DNA of 64,000 bases from Clostridium chrysemydis (GTDB lineage Bacteria; Bacillota; Clostridia; Clostridiales; Clostridiaceae), in NCBI RefSeq assembly GCF_015234215.1, contig NZ_JADEKP010000001.1, forward strand, positions 124,001 to 188,000. The letters are read 5' to 3'. Below, in pieces: positions 44,918-53,369 of the stretch (position 1 is the stretch's first letter; every line of letters starts with the position of its first letter). The notes under the pieces were generated by a model. The model worked only from the letters and a program-made list of their open reading frames with translations. It made no database searches and was not told the DNA's origin. The position numbers were made by a program, and so were the translations under genes.

Positions 44918-45457
44918 ATGAAAAAGAAGCTCTTTAGTAGTCTTTTAATATTTTTATTATTAGCTTTAGCCTTTATTTCTTGTGAAAATGCAAAAGATAA
45001 AACTATAACTTATAAGGAAAATAATAAAAATATAAATAAATCAAATTTAAGTTTAGAAAATTGTAGTTTTTCTGTAGAACCTAGATATGATTTACCTATA
45101 AAAGAAGAAAAGAAATGTTTACTAAAGCAGTTCGAAAGAATGAAAAATAAAAGTGAAAACTTATATTATAATAAAAAAACTTTAGGTGAAATTTTTGAAT
45201 CTGAAGATAAAGACTTTACAATGTGGGATGATAAACTTAATGAGATCGGCGATTACTTAGGAAAAAACTTAAATAAGAAGGATTACGTAAAACTTAAAGA
45301 AGAAGAAAAGAAATGGGTTGTAGATCGCAAAATCAAGGCTCATAATGCGGCGAATAAATTAAAATCTCAAAAAAATGAGCAAGTGGTATATACTAAATCT
45401 CTTATAGATAGCACAAGAAAAAGATGTTATGAAATAGTAAATAAATATATGAATTAA
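44918..45457 (+). CDS. Lipoprotein with LprI-like domain
   Basis: 179 residues. The signal peptide ends at the lipobox FISC (Cys about 21). The C-terminal 95 residues resemble the LprI domain (DUF1311): MWDDKLNEIGDYL, KKWVVDRKIKA, and a final TRKRCYEIVN, a helical bundle with conserved Trp and Cys. Some LprI proteins inhibit lysozyme. The role here is inferred. The start is ATG 44918 after GTGATT, a weak site, 22 bases after the upstream gene. Confidence 0.7.
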   Translation: MKKKLFSSLLIFLLLALAFISCENAKDKTITYKENNKNINKSNLSLENCSFSVEPRYDLPIKEEKKCLLKQFERMKNKSENLYYNKKTLGEIFESEDKDFTMWDDKLNEIGDYLGKNLNKKDYVKLKEEEKKWVVDRKIKAHNAANKLKSQKNEQVVYTKSLIDSTRKRCYEIVNKYMN

Positions 45458-45519
45458 ATTTGTGGTAAAATATTGTTAAGAAGCATCTTAGGGTTTGTAG
45501 AATTAAAGGAGGGATAAGT

Positions 45520-46059
45520 ATGTATGCTGTAGATTTGTTTTTAGATGAGAAATCGTCGGAATACATAAAGAGTATATGGAGAGAACTATCAAAAAATAAA
45601 ATTGGATCAGGGCTTGATAACGTGAAGCTTTTAGAGCCTCATATAACCCTTGCAATTTATGATGAAATTAATAATTTAGATGATTTTATAAATAGATTAC
45701 GTGATTTTTCTAAAGGTTTAAAGAGTATGAAAAGTAGGTTTGACATTTTAGGATCATTTCCAACTACAGGAACTTGTTTGATTTCGCCTATGATAACAGA
45801 AGAGATTTTAAGCATGCATAGGGATTTTTATAAAGTTATGAAAGATTATGATTATAGTGCACGTGAATTTTATAAACCAGAAAGATGGAATCCTCATTGC
45901 AGCTTAGCTAGTGGTCTTAGCTTAGAAGAACTAAAAAAGGTATTAGACTACGCTTTAAATGTGTTTGTTCCTTTTGAAGGGGCATTTTATGGTATAGGTT
46001 TATATGATTTAAAAACTGATAAGCTTGGAAAAGTTATAAAAAGTAAAAGGTTATTTTAA
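45520..46059 (+). CDS. 2H phosphoesterase (2'-5' RNA ligase superfamily)
   Basis: 179 residues with the two HxT/S motifs that define 2H phosphoesterases: EPHITLA and NPHCSLA. These enzymes act on cyclic nucleotides or RNA 2'-5' bonds. Soluble and cytosolic. ATG follows GGAGGG. It is separate from the lipoprotein by 62 bases. The substrate is not predictable. Confidence 0.85.
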   Translation: MYAVDLFLDEKSSEYIKSIWRELSKNKIGSGLDNVKLLEPHITLAIYDEINNLDDFINRLRDFSKGLKSMKSRFDILGSFPTTGTCLISPMITEEILSMHRDFYKVMKDYDYSAREFYKPERWNPHCSLASGLSLEELKKVLDYALNVFVPFEGAFYGIGLYDLKTDKLGKVIKSKRLF

Positions 46060-46164
46060 ATCTATCAATCAATTAAGACTAATTTAAGAATTATGTGAAA
46101 TAAATCTAGTATAATAGTATATAATTATTAGTAAGAGTAGTTTGTTTGTTAGGGGTGAAGATTG

Positions 46165-46332
46165 GTGGAAGATTTAAATAAAGAAGATGAACTTAAAATA
46201 GAAGAAGATATAAAAAGAACTAAGAAAAAAATGAGGATTGCATTGATAGTTATGGTCGTAGCCCTTATAGTTTTAGGATTCTTTTTATATAATACATCAG
46301 GACAAATTTTCTCAAAGATAATGGGAAGTTAA
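46165..46332 (+). CDS. Small single-helix membrane protein
   Basis: 55 residues, too short for most gene lists. An acidic start (VEDLNKEDELKIEED) leads into a basic stretch and one hydrophobic helix (about 24-42), then a short polar tail. AGGGGTGA lies 6-7 bases before GTG 46165; TTG 46162 is a possible alternative. A strong terminator follows the stop. Function unknown; it may be an accessory subunit or a sec-related small protein. Confidence 0.65.
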   Translation: MEDLNKEDELKIEEDIKRTKKKMRIALIVMVVALIVLGFFLYNTSGQIFSKIMGS

Positions 46333-46339
46333 AATAATT

Positions 46340-46382
46340 AGGCAATGAAAAAATAAATTTAATTTATTTTTCCATTGCCTTT
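46340..46382. terminator. Bidirectional terminator
   Basis: About 19-bp stem, AGGCAATG-AAAAAATAAATT with its complement, one bulge, between convergent genes. Confidence 0.88.
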
Positions 46383-46383
46383 A

Positions 46384-46938
46384 TTATATTGTTACATTTA
46401 TTTCGTAATCTTCAGAGTTTTCTTTAGCTTCTAAAAGTCTAGAAATCCCTTCCATATCTATTATAGTTAAAGTAAAATCAGTATTTGAATTAATTGATTT
46501 TATATAATCTTTTGCAGCTTCACTAACGGATCCTATAGTTATTATAATGCCTTCTTTAACATTATCTGAAACCATAGCGCCAATTAGGCTTTGACAAGGG
46601 TCTAACCCTATAGTTAAAGTGTCTTCTTTTATATTCCTTTTACATTTTACATAGATCTTTTCAGAATCTAAAGTATTTAATATAAAATCTGCACCGCTAG
46701 AAAGATCAGAGTAAGGATCTTCTATACTTAATATATTAGAATTCCCGTCAAATAACCATTTACAAAAGCCTTCGAATTCAAATCTAGATAGTTTGTTTAT
46801 ATTTTCTTTTTTAACTTTCAAAGAAAAATTATAATTTTGCTCTTTATATTTAGTAAGCCTATTTAAAATAGGGTATATAGCCTTTAATAGCATCATAAAT
46901 GCTATAAATAATAAAATAAATTTAAGTGAACTAAACAT
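46384..46938 (-). CDS. Membrane-anchored Mrr/restriction-endonuclease-like protein
   Basis: 184 residues with a transmembrane helix at about 4-24, then a PD-(D/E)XK-like core: SRFEFEGFCKWLF, GADFIL (Asp), IYVKCKR (xxK) and ACQSLIGAMVSD..EGIIIT. The Mrr family cuts modified DNA, but tethering to the membrane and the weak catalytic QxK (VKCK here) suggest a non-classical nuclease. ATG follows GGAGGTG. Single gene on minus strand. Confidence 0.7.
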   Translation of the reverse strand: MFSSLKFILLFIAFMMLLKAIYPILNRLTKYKEQNYNFSLKVKKENINKLSRFEFEGFCKWLFDGNSNILSIEDPYSDLSSGADFILNTLDSEKIYVKCKRNIKEDTLTIGLDPCQSLIGAMVSDNVKEGIIITIGSVSEAAKDYIKSINSNTDFTLTIIDMEGISRLLEAKENSEDYEINVTI

Positions 46939-46974
46939 AAAACACCTCCCTTATAAAAGATTATTGACAAAAAG

Positions 46975-47004
46975 TTGGAATTTAATCATTTACTTAGATA
47001 TAAT
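46975..47004 (+). promoter_or_regulatory. Likely promoter of the phosphodiesterase gene
   Basis: TTGGAA (46975-46980), an 18-bp spacer and TATAAT (46999-47004). Confidence 0.6.
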
Positions 47005-47034
47005 AATAAGAAGTATTTTAGTGGGGTGATATTT

Positions 47035-48288
47035 ATGATAAATAAAAGGTCTTTTTCTAAAGTAAGCGAAAGATACAAAGATTCTTTAGTATTAAAAAGT
47101 GAAGAGGAGTATTTGTTTTCTAATATATTTAATTCTATAAAAAGATTATTTGGTGAAAGTGAAAATACCTTAAAAAATCTTCCTTTAGATACAATAAATA
47201 ATTACAAATCAAAGCCAAACAAAGTTCTATTCTTTTTAGTTGATGCCTTCTCTTATGAATTTTACGATTTATATAAAGAGGATTTTAAAAGCTTTAAAAC
47301 TATAGAAAAAGAAGGAGTAGTATCTAAAATTTTAGCACAATTCCCGTCATCTACTACAGGAGAAATTACAACTGCCCTTACAAACATGCCGGTGCATGAG
47401 CACGGTATTTATGAGTGGTATTATTATGAAAAGTTTTGTGATAATAATATAACTGCATTTTTATTTAAAGAAACTGAAAGCGATATTTATGAAAATTTAG
47501 CTAATAAGGGAATAAAACCAGAAGATTTTTTACCAAAAGAAAGTTTCTTTAAAGAACTTAAAAGTTTAAATGTTAAATCAAATGCATATCAACCAAACTA
47601 TATAAATGATAGTACTTATAGTAAGTATATGTTTAGATACGCTAAGCTAAATGATTATAAAAATTATGATGAATTATTTAAAATGTTAGAAACGGATTTA
47701 AGAAAAGATGATGAAAAGGAATATTATTATGTTTATATTCCAAACATAGATTCAATAGGGCACAAATACGGACCTAAATCCTTAGAGTTTAAATCGGAAA
47801 TAAATAAATTATTTAAAGAGTTTGATAAATTCTTTATAAATATAAAAGATTTAAATCTAATAGATATAATAATTTCAGCAGACCACGGACAAATAGAAGC
47901 TGATTTATCAAAAATGATTTATTTAGATAAAGAAGTTAAAAATATAGAAAGATTTTTAAAGAAAAATAAAAAAGGAGATATCTATTCGCCTTGTGGGTAC
48001 GTAAGAGATTTATTTTTACATGTAAAAGAGGATAAATTAGAAGAACTTAAAGATATACTTAGTAAAAAGCTAAAAGATAGAGCATTAGTTCTTACTATAG
48101 ATGAATTATCAGGACTAGGTGTATTTCCGTATATAAGCGATAGGTTTTATGATAGAGTAGGAAATTTAATTATAATTCCTTTAGATAATAACACGGTTTG
48201 GATGTATGAAAGCTTTAATCAAAAAGGAGTTCATGGCGGTTTAAGTAAAAGTGAAATGGAAATACCATTTTTATATTATAGTAAATAA
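47035..48288 (+). CDS. Alkaline-phosphatase-fold phosphodiesterase
   Basis: About 417 residues. The metal and nucleophile motifs of the type I phosphodiesterase/nucleotide pyrophosphatase group are visible: LVDAFS, FPSSTTGEITTAL (the Thr nucleophile region), YIPNIDSIGHKYG, SADHGQ and GVHGG. No signal peptide, so likely cytosolic. ATG 47035 follows GTGGGGTGAT; an upstream in-frame TTG at 46975 overlaps the promoter. Closed by a terminator. The substrate is not known. Confidence 0.85.
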   Translation: MINKRSFSKVSERYKDSLVLKSEEEYLFSNIFNSIKRLFGESENTLKNLPLDTINNYKSKPNKVLFFLVDAFSYEFYDLYKEDFKSFKTIEKEGVVSKILAQFPSSTTGEITTALTNMPVHEHGIYEWYYYEKFCDNNITAFLFKETESDIYENLANKGIKPEDFLPKESFFKELKSLNVKSNAYQPNYINDSTYSKYMFRYAKLNDYKNYDELFKMLETDLRKDDEKEYYYVYIPNIDSIGHKYGPKSLEFKSEINKLFKEFDKFFINIKDLNLIDIIISADHGQIEADLSKMIYLDKEVKNIERFLKKNKKGDIYSPCGYVRDLFLHVKEDKLEELKDILSKKLKDRALVLTIDELSGLGVFPYISDRFYDRVGNLIIIPLDNNTVWMYESFNQKGVHGGLSKSEMEIPFLYYSK

Positions 48289-48321
48289 AAAAATCAGTAG
48301 GAGGCTTCCTACTGATTTTTT
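48288..48321. terminator. Bidirectional terminator
   Basis: AAAAATCAGTAGGA / TCCTACTGATTTTT stem with a short loop between convergent genes. Confidence 0.9.
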
Positions 48322-49389
48322 CTAAGCTTCTTTTAATTCTGATTCAAGTTCAAGCATTAAATCTTTAACAGAAACTATTTCTTTTATTTTGTATGCATTT
48401 TCACCACAGAAGATAAGTCCATTATCTAAATCACCTTTAACTGAATTAATTAAAGCTTGAGTTATGCAATAAGGAGTATCAGCTGGGTTACAAGGTGTTA
48501 AGCAGTTATAACACTTTTGAACTTTGATATTTCCAAGGTTAGTTTTATCTACGAATTTATTTAAAATTGCACGGCCTGGCATTCCGACAGGACTTTTCAC
48601 TAAGCCAATATCATTCTTTTTAGACTCTACGTAAGCATTTTTAAATTCTATAGAAGCATCACATTCGTGGGTAGCTACAAATCTTGTAGCCATTTGAACT
48701 CCGCTAGCCCCTAAAGATAGATATTTAGATATATCGTATCCGCTGTAAACTCCACCAGCTACAACAACAGGTATCTCTTTGTTGTATTTTGCTTCATATT
48801 CTTTTACGTGATTAACTATATCAACTACAGTTTGATCAAAGTTTTCAATATGATTAATTAAGTCATCCTTTTTAAAACCTAAGTGTCCGCCGGCTTTAGG
48901 CCCTTCTACTACTACTAAATCAGGTGCAACATCATCGTGTTTATCCCAAAGTTTTAATATAACCTTGCAAGCTTTTAATGAAGATACTATAGGAGCGATT
49001 TTTACGTCGCTTCCTTTACAAAGCTTAGGTAATTGAGTTGGCATACCTGCACCAGATATTATTAAATCAACTTTTGCATCGATTGCTGTTTTTACGTATT
49101 CTGCGTAGTTTTTAGTAGCAACCATTATATTTGCACCGATTATGCCGTTGTTACATTTTTCTTTTGCTATTTTTATATGTTCTTTTAAAGCTCTTAAGTT
49201 AGCTTCTAAAGGATTTATTTCAAAGTCATTTTCTTTATAACCAATTTGTGCTGAAGAAATTATTCCTATCCCGCCTGCGTTAGTAACAGCAGAGGCAAGT
49301 GATGATAAAGAAACTCCAACGCCCATACCTCCTTGTATTATAGGAAGTTTTGCGATTAGGTTTCCAATTTTTAAAGGTTTGAATTCCAT
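48322..49389 (-). CDS. Nitronate monooxygenase (2-nitropropane dioxygenase family)
   Basis: About 355 residues, FMN-dependent TIM barrel. Motifs: PIIQGGMGVGVS, GANIMVAT, ISGAGMP, VVEGPKAGGHLGF, and VVAGGVYSGYDISKYLSLGASGVQMATRF. A C-terminal Cys cluster (CYNCLTPCNP and a nearby PYC) is found in clostridial members. It oxidises nitronates; some relatives are FabK enoyl-ACP reductases, but the His/Gly pattern here fits NMO. Start 49389 (MEFKPLK) lies after GAGGTG; the 49404 ATG overlaps that site. Confidence 0.88.
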   Translation of the reverse strand: MEFKPLKIGNLIAKLPIIQGGMGVGVSLSSLASAVTNAGGIGIISSAQIGYKENDFEINPLEANLRALKEHIKIAKEKCNNGIIGANIMVATKNYAEYVKTAIDAKVDLIISGAGMPTQLPKLCKGSDVKIAPIVSSLKACKVILKLWDKHDDVAPDLVVVEGPKAGGHLGFKKDDLINHIENFDQTVVDIVNHVKEYEAKYNKEIPVVVAGGVYSGYDISKYLSLGASGVQMATRFVATHECDASIEFKNAYVESKKNDIGLVKSPVGMPGRAILNKFVDKTNLGNIKVQKCYNCLTPCNPADTPYCITQALINSVKGDLDNGLIFCGENAYKIKEIVSVKDLMLELESELKEA

Positions 49390-49490
49390 TTTAAAACACC
49401 TCATCTATTTTGAATTTTAAATATTTTGATTATCAAAATATATTTTTAATTATAATCTAAAAAGAGAAATTAAACAACAAAAAGTTATTA

Positions 49491-49519
49491 TTGACAGGCT
49501 AAAAATATTATGTTAAACT
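49491..49519 (+). promoter_or_regulatory. Promoter of tRNA-Trp
   Basis: TTGACA (49491-49496), a 17-bp spacer, TAAACT (49514-49519). The tRNA starts 11 bases later. Confidence 0.6.
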
Positions 49520-49530
49520 AACAGAGTCTT

Positions 49531-49606
49531 AGGGGTATGGCTCAATTGGTAGAGTAGTGGTCTCCAAAACCATTGGTTGTGGGTTCAAGTCCTACTGCCC
49601 CTGCCA
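49531..49606 (+). tRNA. tRNA-Trp (anticodon CCA)
   Basis: A 76-base cloverleaf. The acceptor AGGGGTA pairs with TGCCCCT, the D arm contains GCTC-GAGT, the anticodon loop is CTCCAAA, the T arm is GTGGG-TTCAAGT-CCTAC, and CCA is encoded. A lone tRNA with its own terminator. Confidence 0.97.
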
Positions 49607-49640
49607 AAAGCACTTAACATTTGTTAAGTGCTTTTTTTAT
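49607..49640 (+). terminator. Terminator of tRNA-Trp
   Basis: AAAGCACTTAAC (49607-49618) / GTTAAGTGCTTT (49623-49634), then T8. Confidence 0.93.
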
Positions 49641-49863
49641 CGTTAAATGACGAAAAAAGTAGAAATTTGAATGTGTTAATAGAATGTTCAAATTTTTTTT
49701 ATTCACATTGATTAAAAAATTAAAAATATATGTATAAAATAAGTACGAATTATATATAAATAGCTTTAAAAAGCCTAAAAAGTAAAAAAATAATATAAAA
49801 AGTTAAAATTATATTAAAAAATATGTTATAATCTGAAATATAGAGAGCGGTAGGAGGAATAAT

Positions 49864-50466
49864 ATGTATAGGAAAAATATAAAAAAAATTGTGTTAATCA
49901 CAATTTTGGTTATAGCTGTTTCTATAGGATTTACGACATTATATTTCGGATCAACGAAAACAGAAGCAGAGGGGAACGTTTCTAATGAAAGTTCACAAAG
50001 TAAAACGGATGATGTTAATGATGTAGTAAAGACGATAGTAGAAATGAATTATCAGCCTTTAACATCTATGGTAAAAGAAAACACTGAAAAAGGTTATGTT
50101 GTAATAGATGTAGATAAAGATACTATAACATGCAACCTTCACAGAATACTTGAAACTGCAAAAAATTTAAAAATAAAAATAACTTTTCTAAATAATGATG
50201 GTGTCTTTAATGAAGGAACATCTTTTTTCGAGTTAGTTGAAAAAGGTGGACATACTGTTTTACCACATTATATAGAAATTGAAGATATCTTAAATCAAAA
50301 TAACGTTAAAATAATTAGAAATAATGATGATATTGAAAGTGTTGATAAAGAAGATGTTGCATTTGTTATTAATAGAGATAATATTAAAACAGATTTTGTA
50401 AAGCAATTATCAGATGAAGTAAAAAAATTAGAAGTCAAAGGATATCATTTTAAAGCTTTTGTTTAA
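49864..50466 (+). CDS. Membrane-anchored hypothetical protein
   Basis: 200 residues with an N-terminal hydrophobic anchor (about 8-28), a polar linker, and an extracytoplasmic domain containing YVVIDVDKDTITCNLHRIL, ITFLNNDGVF and HTVLPHYIEIEDI. The pattern of short beta strands is loosely like the NodB/deacetylase barrel, but the catalytic motifs of that family are absent. I do not assign a family. ATG follows GGAGGAATA. Confidence 0.55.
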   Translation: MYRKNIKKIVLITILVIAVSIGFTTLYFGSTKTEAEGNVSNESSQSKTDDVNDVVKTIVEMNYQPLTSMVKENTEKGYVVIDVDKDTITCNLHRILETAKNLKIKITFLNNDGVFNEGTSFFELVEKGGHTVLPHYIEIEDILNQNNVKIIRNNDDIESVDKEDVAFVINRDNIKTDFVKQLSDEVKKLEVKGYHFKAFV

Positions 50467-50537
50467 TAGAAATAGATTCTTTATATTCCATAAATTACTA
50501 TGTATTGATTTTATCTAAGGAGAGATAATAAGAGTGT

Positions 50538-50561
50538 AAAGTAAATCAAAAGATTTACTTT
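50538..50561 (+). promoter_or_regulatory. Leader hairpin upstream of the SASP gene
   Basis: AAAGTAAATC (50538-50547) / GATTTACTTT (50552-50561), a perfect 10-bp stem with an AAAA loop. It may stabilise or control the mRNA. Confidence 0.6.
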
Positions 50562-50592
50562 AACAAAACCAATCGCAAAGGAGATGGACATT

Positions 50593-50757
50593 ATGTCAAA
50601 GAACAAAGTTTTAGCAAACTTCAAAAACGAAGTAGCATCTGAACTAGGAGTACCATTCAAAGAGTACAACGGAGATTTAAGTTCTAAACAATGTGGATCT
50701 GTAGGTGGCGAAATGGTTAAAAGAATGGTAGAAAAATATGAGGATTCTCTAAAGTAG
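50593..50757 (+). CDS. Alpha/beta-type small acid-soluble spore protein
   Basis: 54 residues, with the family hallmarks NEVASELGV (GPR protease cleavage region), YNGDLSS, GSVGGEMVKRMVE. These proteins coat spore DNA and protect it from UV and heat, and are degraded by GPR on germination. ATG follows AAAGGAG. The N-terminus is a little shorter than in most paralogues, so this may be a minor member. Expression in the forespore (sigma-G) is expected, but I could not confirm the promoter. Confidence 0.92.
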   Translation: MSKNKVLANFKNEVASELGVPFKEYNGDLSSKQCGSVGGEMVKRMVEKYEDSLK

Positions 50758-50886
50758 TTTGTAAGCATATAACGTTAGATATGTTTGTAAGCTGACTCGA
50801 AAGAGTTTTAGGGGAGAAATAAAGGGAAATTAGCTTTTATCTAAGCAATTAACCCAATATTTTTACTACCTACACATTCAAGGGAG

Positions 50887-50927
50887 GTGCTAAGAAGAAA
50901 TGTATATTTCATCTTAGCACTTTTCTT
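50887..50927 (+). terminator. Terminator downstream of the SASP gene
   Basis: GTGCTAAGA (50887-50895) and TCTTAGCAC (50912-50920) extended by GAAAT/ATTTC, then a T-rich tail. Between 50928 and 51134 only AT-rich DNA is seen. Confidence 0.75.
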
Positions 50928-51134
50928 TTGCTATAAATTAGGGAAAGGCAGTAAAATTTTATTATCTAGAGCTTAGTATATAAAATATTTTTATTTTATT
51001 TTTGTGAACTATGTGTTGTATGATATTGTGTGTACAAGTTGATTAATTCATGAATTTAAATATACAAAGCATTGAAAACATTATAAGTATATACTTATAG
51101 AGGCTTGTACTTAAAATTAAAAACTACATAGTAT

Positions 51135-51911
51135 TTAGATGATTAGGGTTTTTAAAATATTATTGAATGAGAAGTTTTCACAATAAATATTTTCAAACAC
51201 ACAACTAAACCAACTGAAATATAGATCGTAATACTTTGTAGCAATCCCTTTGAATTTTTTTAGCCAACCTTTATGTGATAAATAAACGTTATTTAACTCA
51301 GTATAAACTTTCATCTTTAAATCTGAAGTAAGTTCAAGCTTTAAATTCTTATTAATATTAGTAGCAATAGTTCTAGAATATACATCAGTTCCAATTAAAC
51401 TATTTGATACGTGAAAGGGAAATCTTTCTTTAAAATTATTCCTAGCTAAATGAAGATTGAATTTATTGTCTAACAAAATTTTTCCGGAAATATTATGTGT
51501 AAAAGATTTTGTGCAACATATTAAATGCTTTTTTCTTTTAGGACTATAAATTTTAGTTCCTTTTTTATTTTCCTTTATCCAATAAGTTTTTATTCCAATA
51601 TTCACACCTATATTATCTGTTTTATTTTCTTTAATTATTTTTTTTAGTATCTTATGTCTCCAATAAAATGCAGTTTTTATATTGATTTTAAGGAGTTTAG
51701 AACATAATCTAATAGAATAACCTTCATCGAATAAATCTATGTAAGATGACCAAATTTCATCTGACTTTTTAGAGTAATAACTAACTGATTCATTTCTTTT
51801 AGAAAATGTTTTTAGACAATTTTTACATAAAAATCTTCTTTTATTTCTGTAAAAGCCATGTTTTCTAAAATTATCGGATTTACAGTGTGGACAGTAATTA
51901 ATTTCTTTCAT
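51135..51911 (-). CDS. IS1595-like transposase homologue, second copy
   Basis: 258 residues with the same zinc-ribbon spacing (Cys7, Cys10, Cys29, Cys32), helix-turn-helix, FYWRHKILKK, and a C-terminal FKGIATKYYDLYFSWF as the gene at 22347-23162, though they share under half of their residues by eye. The position of the DET motif reads IKT(YW), so the first catalytic Asp is absent; TDVYSR and LNNV may retain the later ones. ATG follows GGAGGTGAAAG. Long AT-rich flanks lie on both sides, without clear IS ends. Confidence 0.72.
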   Translation of the reverse strand: MKEINYCPHCKSDNFRKHGFYRNKRRFLCKNCLKTFSKRNESVSYYSKKSDEIWSSYIDLFDEGYSIRLCSKLLKINIKTAFYWRHKILKKIIKENKTDNIGVNIGIKTYWIKENKKGTKIYSPKRKKHLICCTKSFTHNISGKILLDNKFNLHLARNNFKERFPFHVSNSLIGTDVYSRTIATNINKNLKLELTSDLKMKVYTELNNVYLSHKGWLKKFKGIATKYYDLYFSWFSCVFENIYCENFSFNNILKTLII

Positions 51912-52238
51912 ACTTTCACCTCCATTTTAAGATTATTGACATTATAAATTTACTTATTCAAATAAAATAAAAATAATGATTGTCTACACATTTTCGTAAA
52001 ACATAAAGTTTTATAGATAAGGAAAAGTGATATTTTTATTGAATTATATATATAATTTGAGTTTATAAGATTGTATACACAATTATATGGAACACATATA
52101 TTAGTTGTTTATAAATAACTTAATACAGATAAATAAACTCATTTGAAATGAAATATATCTAATTACTAAGTAATAGAAGATTTACATAAAAAAATATGGT
52201 AAACTGAGAACAGGAGTTCGTTAGAGGAGGAGTTTGAT
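51912..52238. other. Intergenic AT-rich region, no gene seen
   Basis: About 327 bases between the divergent transposase-like gene and yhaO. No RNA fold, terminator or clear inverted repeats were found. It should hold the promoters of both. Confidence 0.4.
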
Positions 52239-53369
52239 ATGCAAAAAATTAAAATATTACATTCAGCAGATATACATTTTGATACTCCTTTTAAAGATTT
52301 TGATTTAAAGAGTGCAGAAAATAATAAAAGAGAGTTAAAAGAAGTATTTACAAGAATTATTAACATAGCAAATGAAAGAGATGTGGATATACTACTTTTA
52401 AGTGGGGATATATTTGATAATTATACTGTAAAAAAAGATACATTAACATTTATAAAAGAAGAAGTAGAAAGATTAAAGCGAGCAAGAGTTTTTATAAGCC
52501 CTGGTAATCACGATCCATATAATTTTAAATCTTTTTATAAATTAGTAGATTGGCCAAAAAATACTTACATATTTAAAGGAAAGATTGAAAAAGTAGTATT
52601 AGAAGATTTGAAAGTATGTGTATTTGGTGCGGCTTTTAATGAAAATTATGTGCATGAATCTATGCTAAAAGATTTAAATGTGGATGAAAATTACATTAAT
52701 ATAGGTGTTATTCATAGCGAAATTACTAAAGGAAATACTACAAATGAATATAATCCTATTTCTTTGAATGATATAGAAGAAAGTAACTTGGATTATTTAG
52801 CATTAGGTCACAGGCATAAATATGTTGGGGTTTTAAAAGAAGGGAAGACTAGCTTTGCTTATAGCGGGTGCCCTCAGGGGAGAGGTTTTGATGAACTTGA
52901 TGAAAAAGGAGTGCTTTTATTAAATATAAGAAAGAATTTCGTAGAACATGAGTTTATTAAAACATGTATAAGAGAATATAAATCAGTTGATATAGATATA
53001 ACAGGTGTTAAGAATTACATTCAACTTAAAAATAAGATTAAAGAAGAACTTGATGGCTTTAACACAAAATTAGATATATTTAAGATAAATTTAGTTGGAG
53101 AAATAGATTCTGATTTTAATATAGATGAAAACATATTAAAAGAAAGATTAAAAGATAACTTTTATTTTCTTAAAATAAAAGATAAAACAAAGGTTTCATT
53201 AAACTTAGATACTTTAGGAAGTGAGAATTCTATAAAAGGTATATTTGTAAAGAAACTTAAAGAATCAATGGAAGAAGCAGATGAAAATGAATTAGAAGTT
53301 ATAAATTTAGCTTTAAAACTTGGACTATCTAGTCTTACAGAAGAAGAGGTGAATTTAGATGATTATTAA
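52239..53369 (+). CDS. yhaO: SbcD/Mre11-like DNA nuclease (YhaO)
   Basis: 376 residues. The calcineurin-like metal motifs are present: HSADIHFD, LSGDIFDN, GNHDP, GVIHSE and LGHRHKY. This matches YhaO, the nuclease partner of the YhaN ATPase. The next gene starts 11 bases before this stop codon, so the two are coupled. ATG follows GGAGGAG. Predicted role: processing DNA ends in repair, in the Mre11/Rad50 class. Confidence 0.9.
   Translation: MQKIKILHSADIHFDTPFKDFDLKSAENNKRELKEVFTRIINIANERDVDILLLSGDIFDNYTVKKDTLTFIKEEVERLKRARVFISPGNHDPYNFKSFYKLVDWPKNTYIFKGKIEKVVLEDLKVCVFGAAFNENYVHESMLKDLNVDENYINIGVIHSEITKGNTTNEYNPISLNDIEESNLDYLALGHRHKYVGVLKEGKTSFAYSGCPQGRGFDELDEKGVLLLNIRKNFVEHEFIKTCIREYKSVDIDITGVKNYIQLKNKIKEELDGFNTKLDIFKINLVGEIDSDFNIDENILKERLKDNFYFLKIKDKTKVSLNLDTLGSENSIKGIFVKKLKESMEEADENELEVINLALKLGLSSLTEEEVNLDDY

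Noticed and set aside
46964-47004. TTGACA at 46964 as -35 of the phosphodiesterase promoter
   Set aside because: The spacer to TATAAT would be 29 bases; TTGGAA at 46975 with 18 bases is the better -35.
49864-50466. Polysaccharide deacetylase
   Set aside because: Only a loose strand pattern; the Asp/His metal motifs of NodB enzymes are absent.
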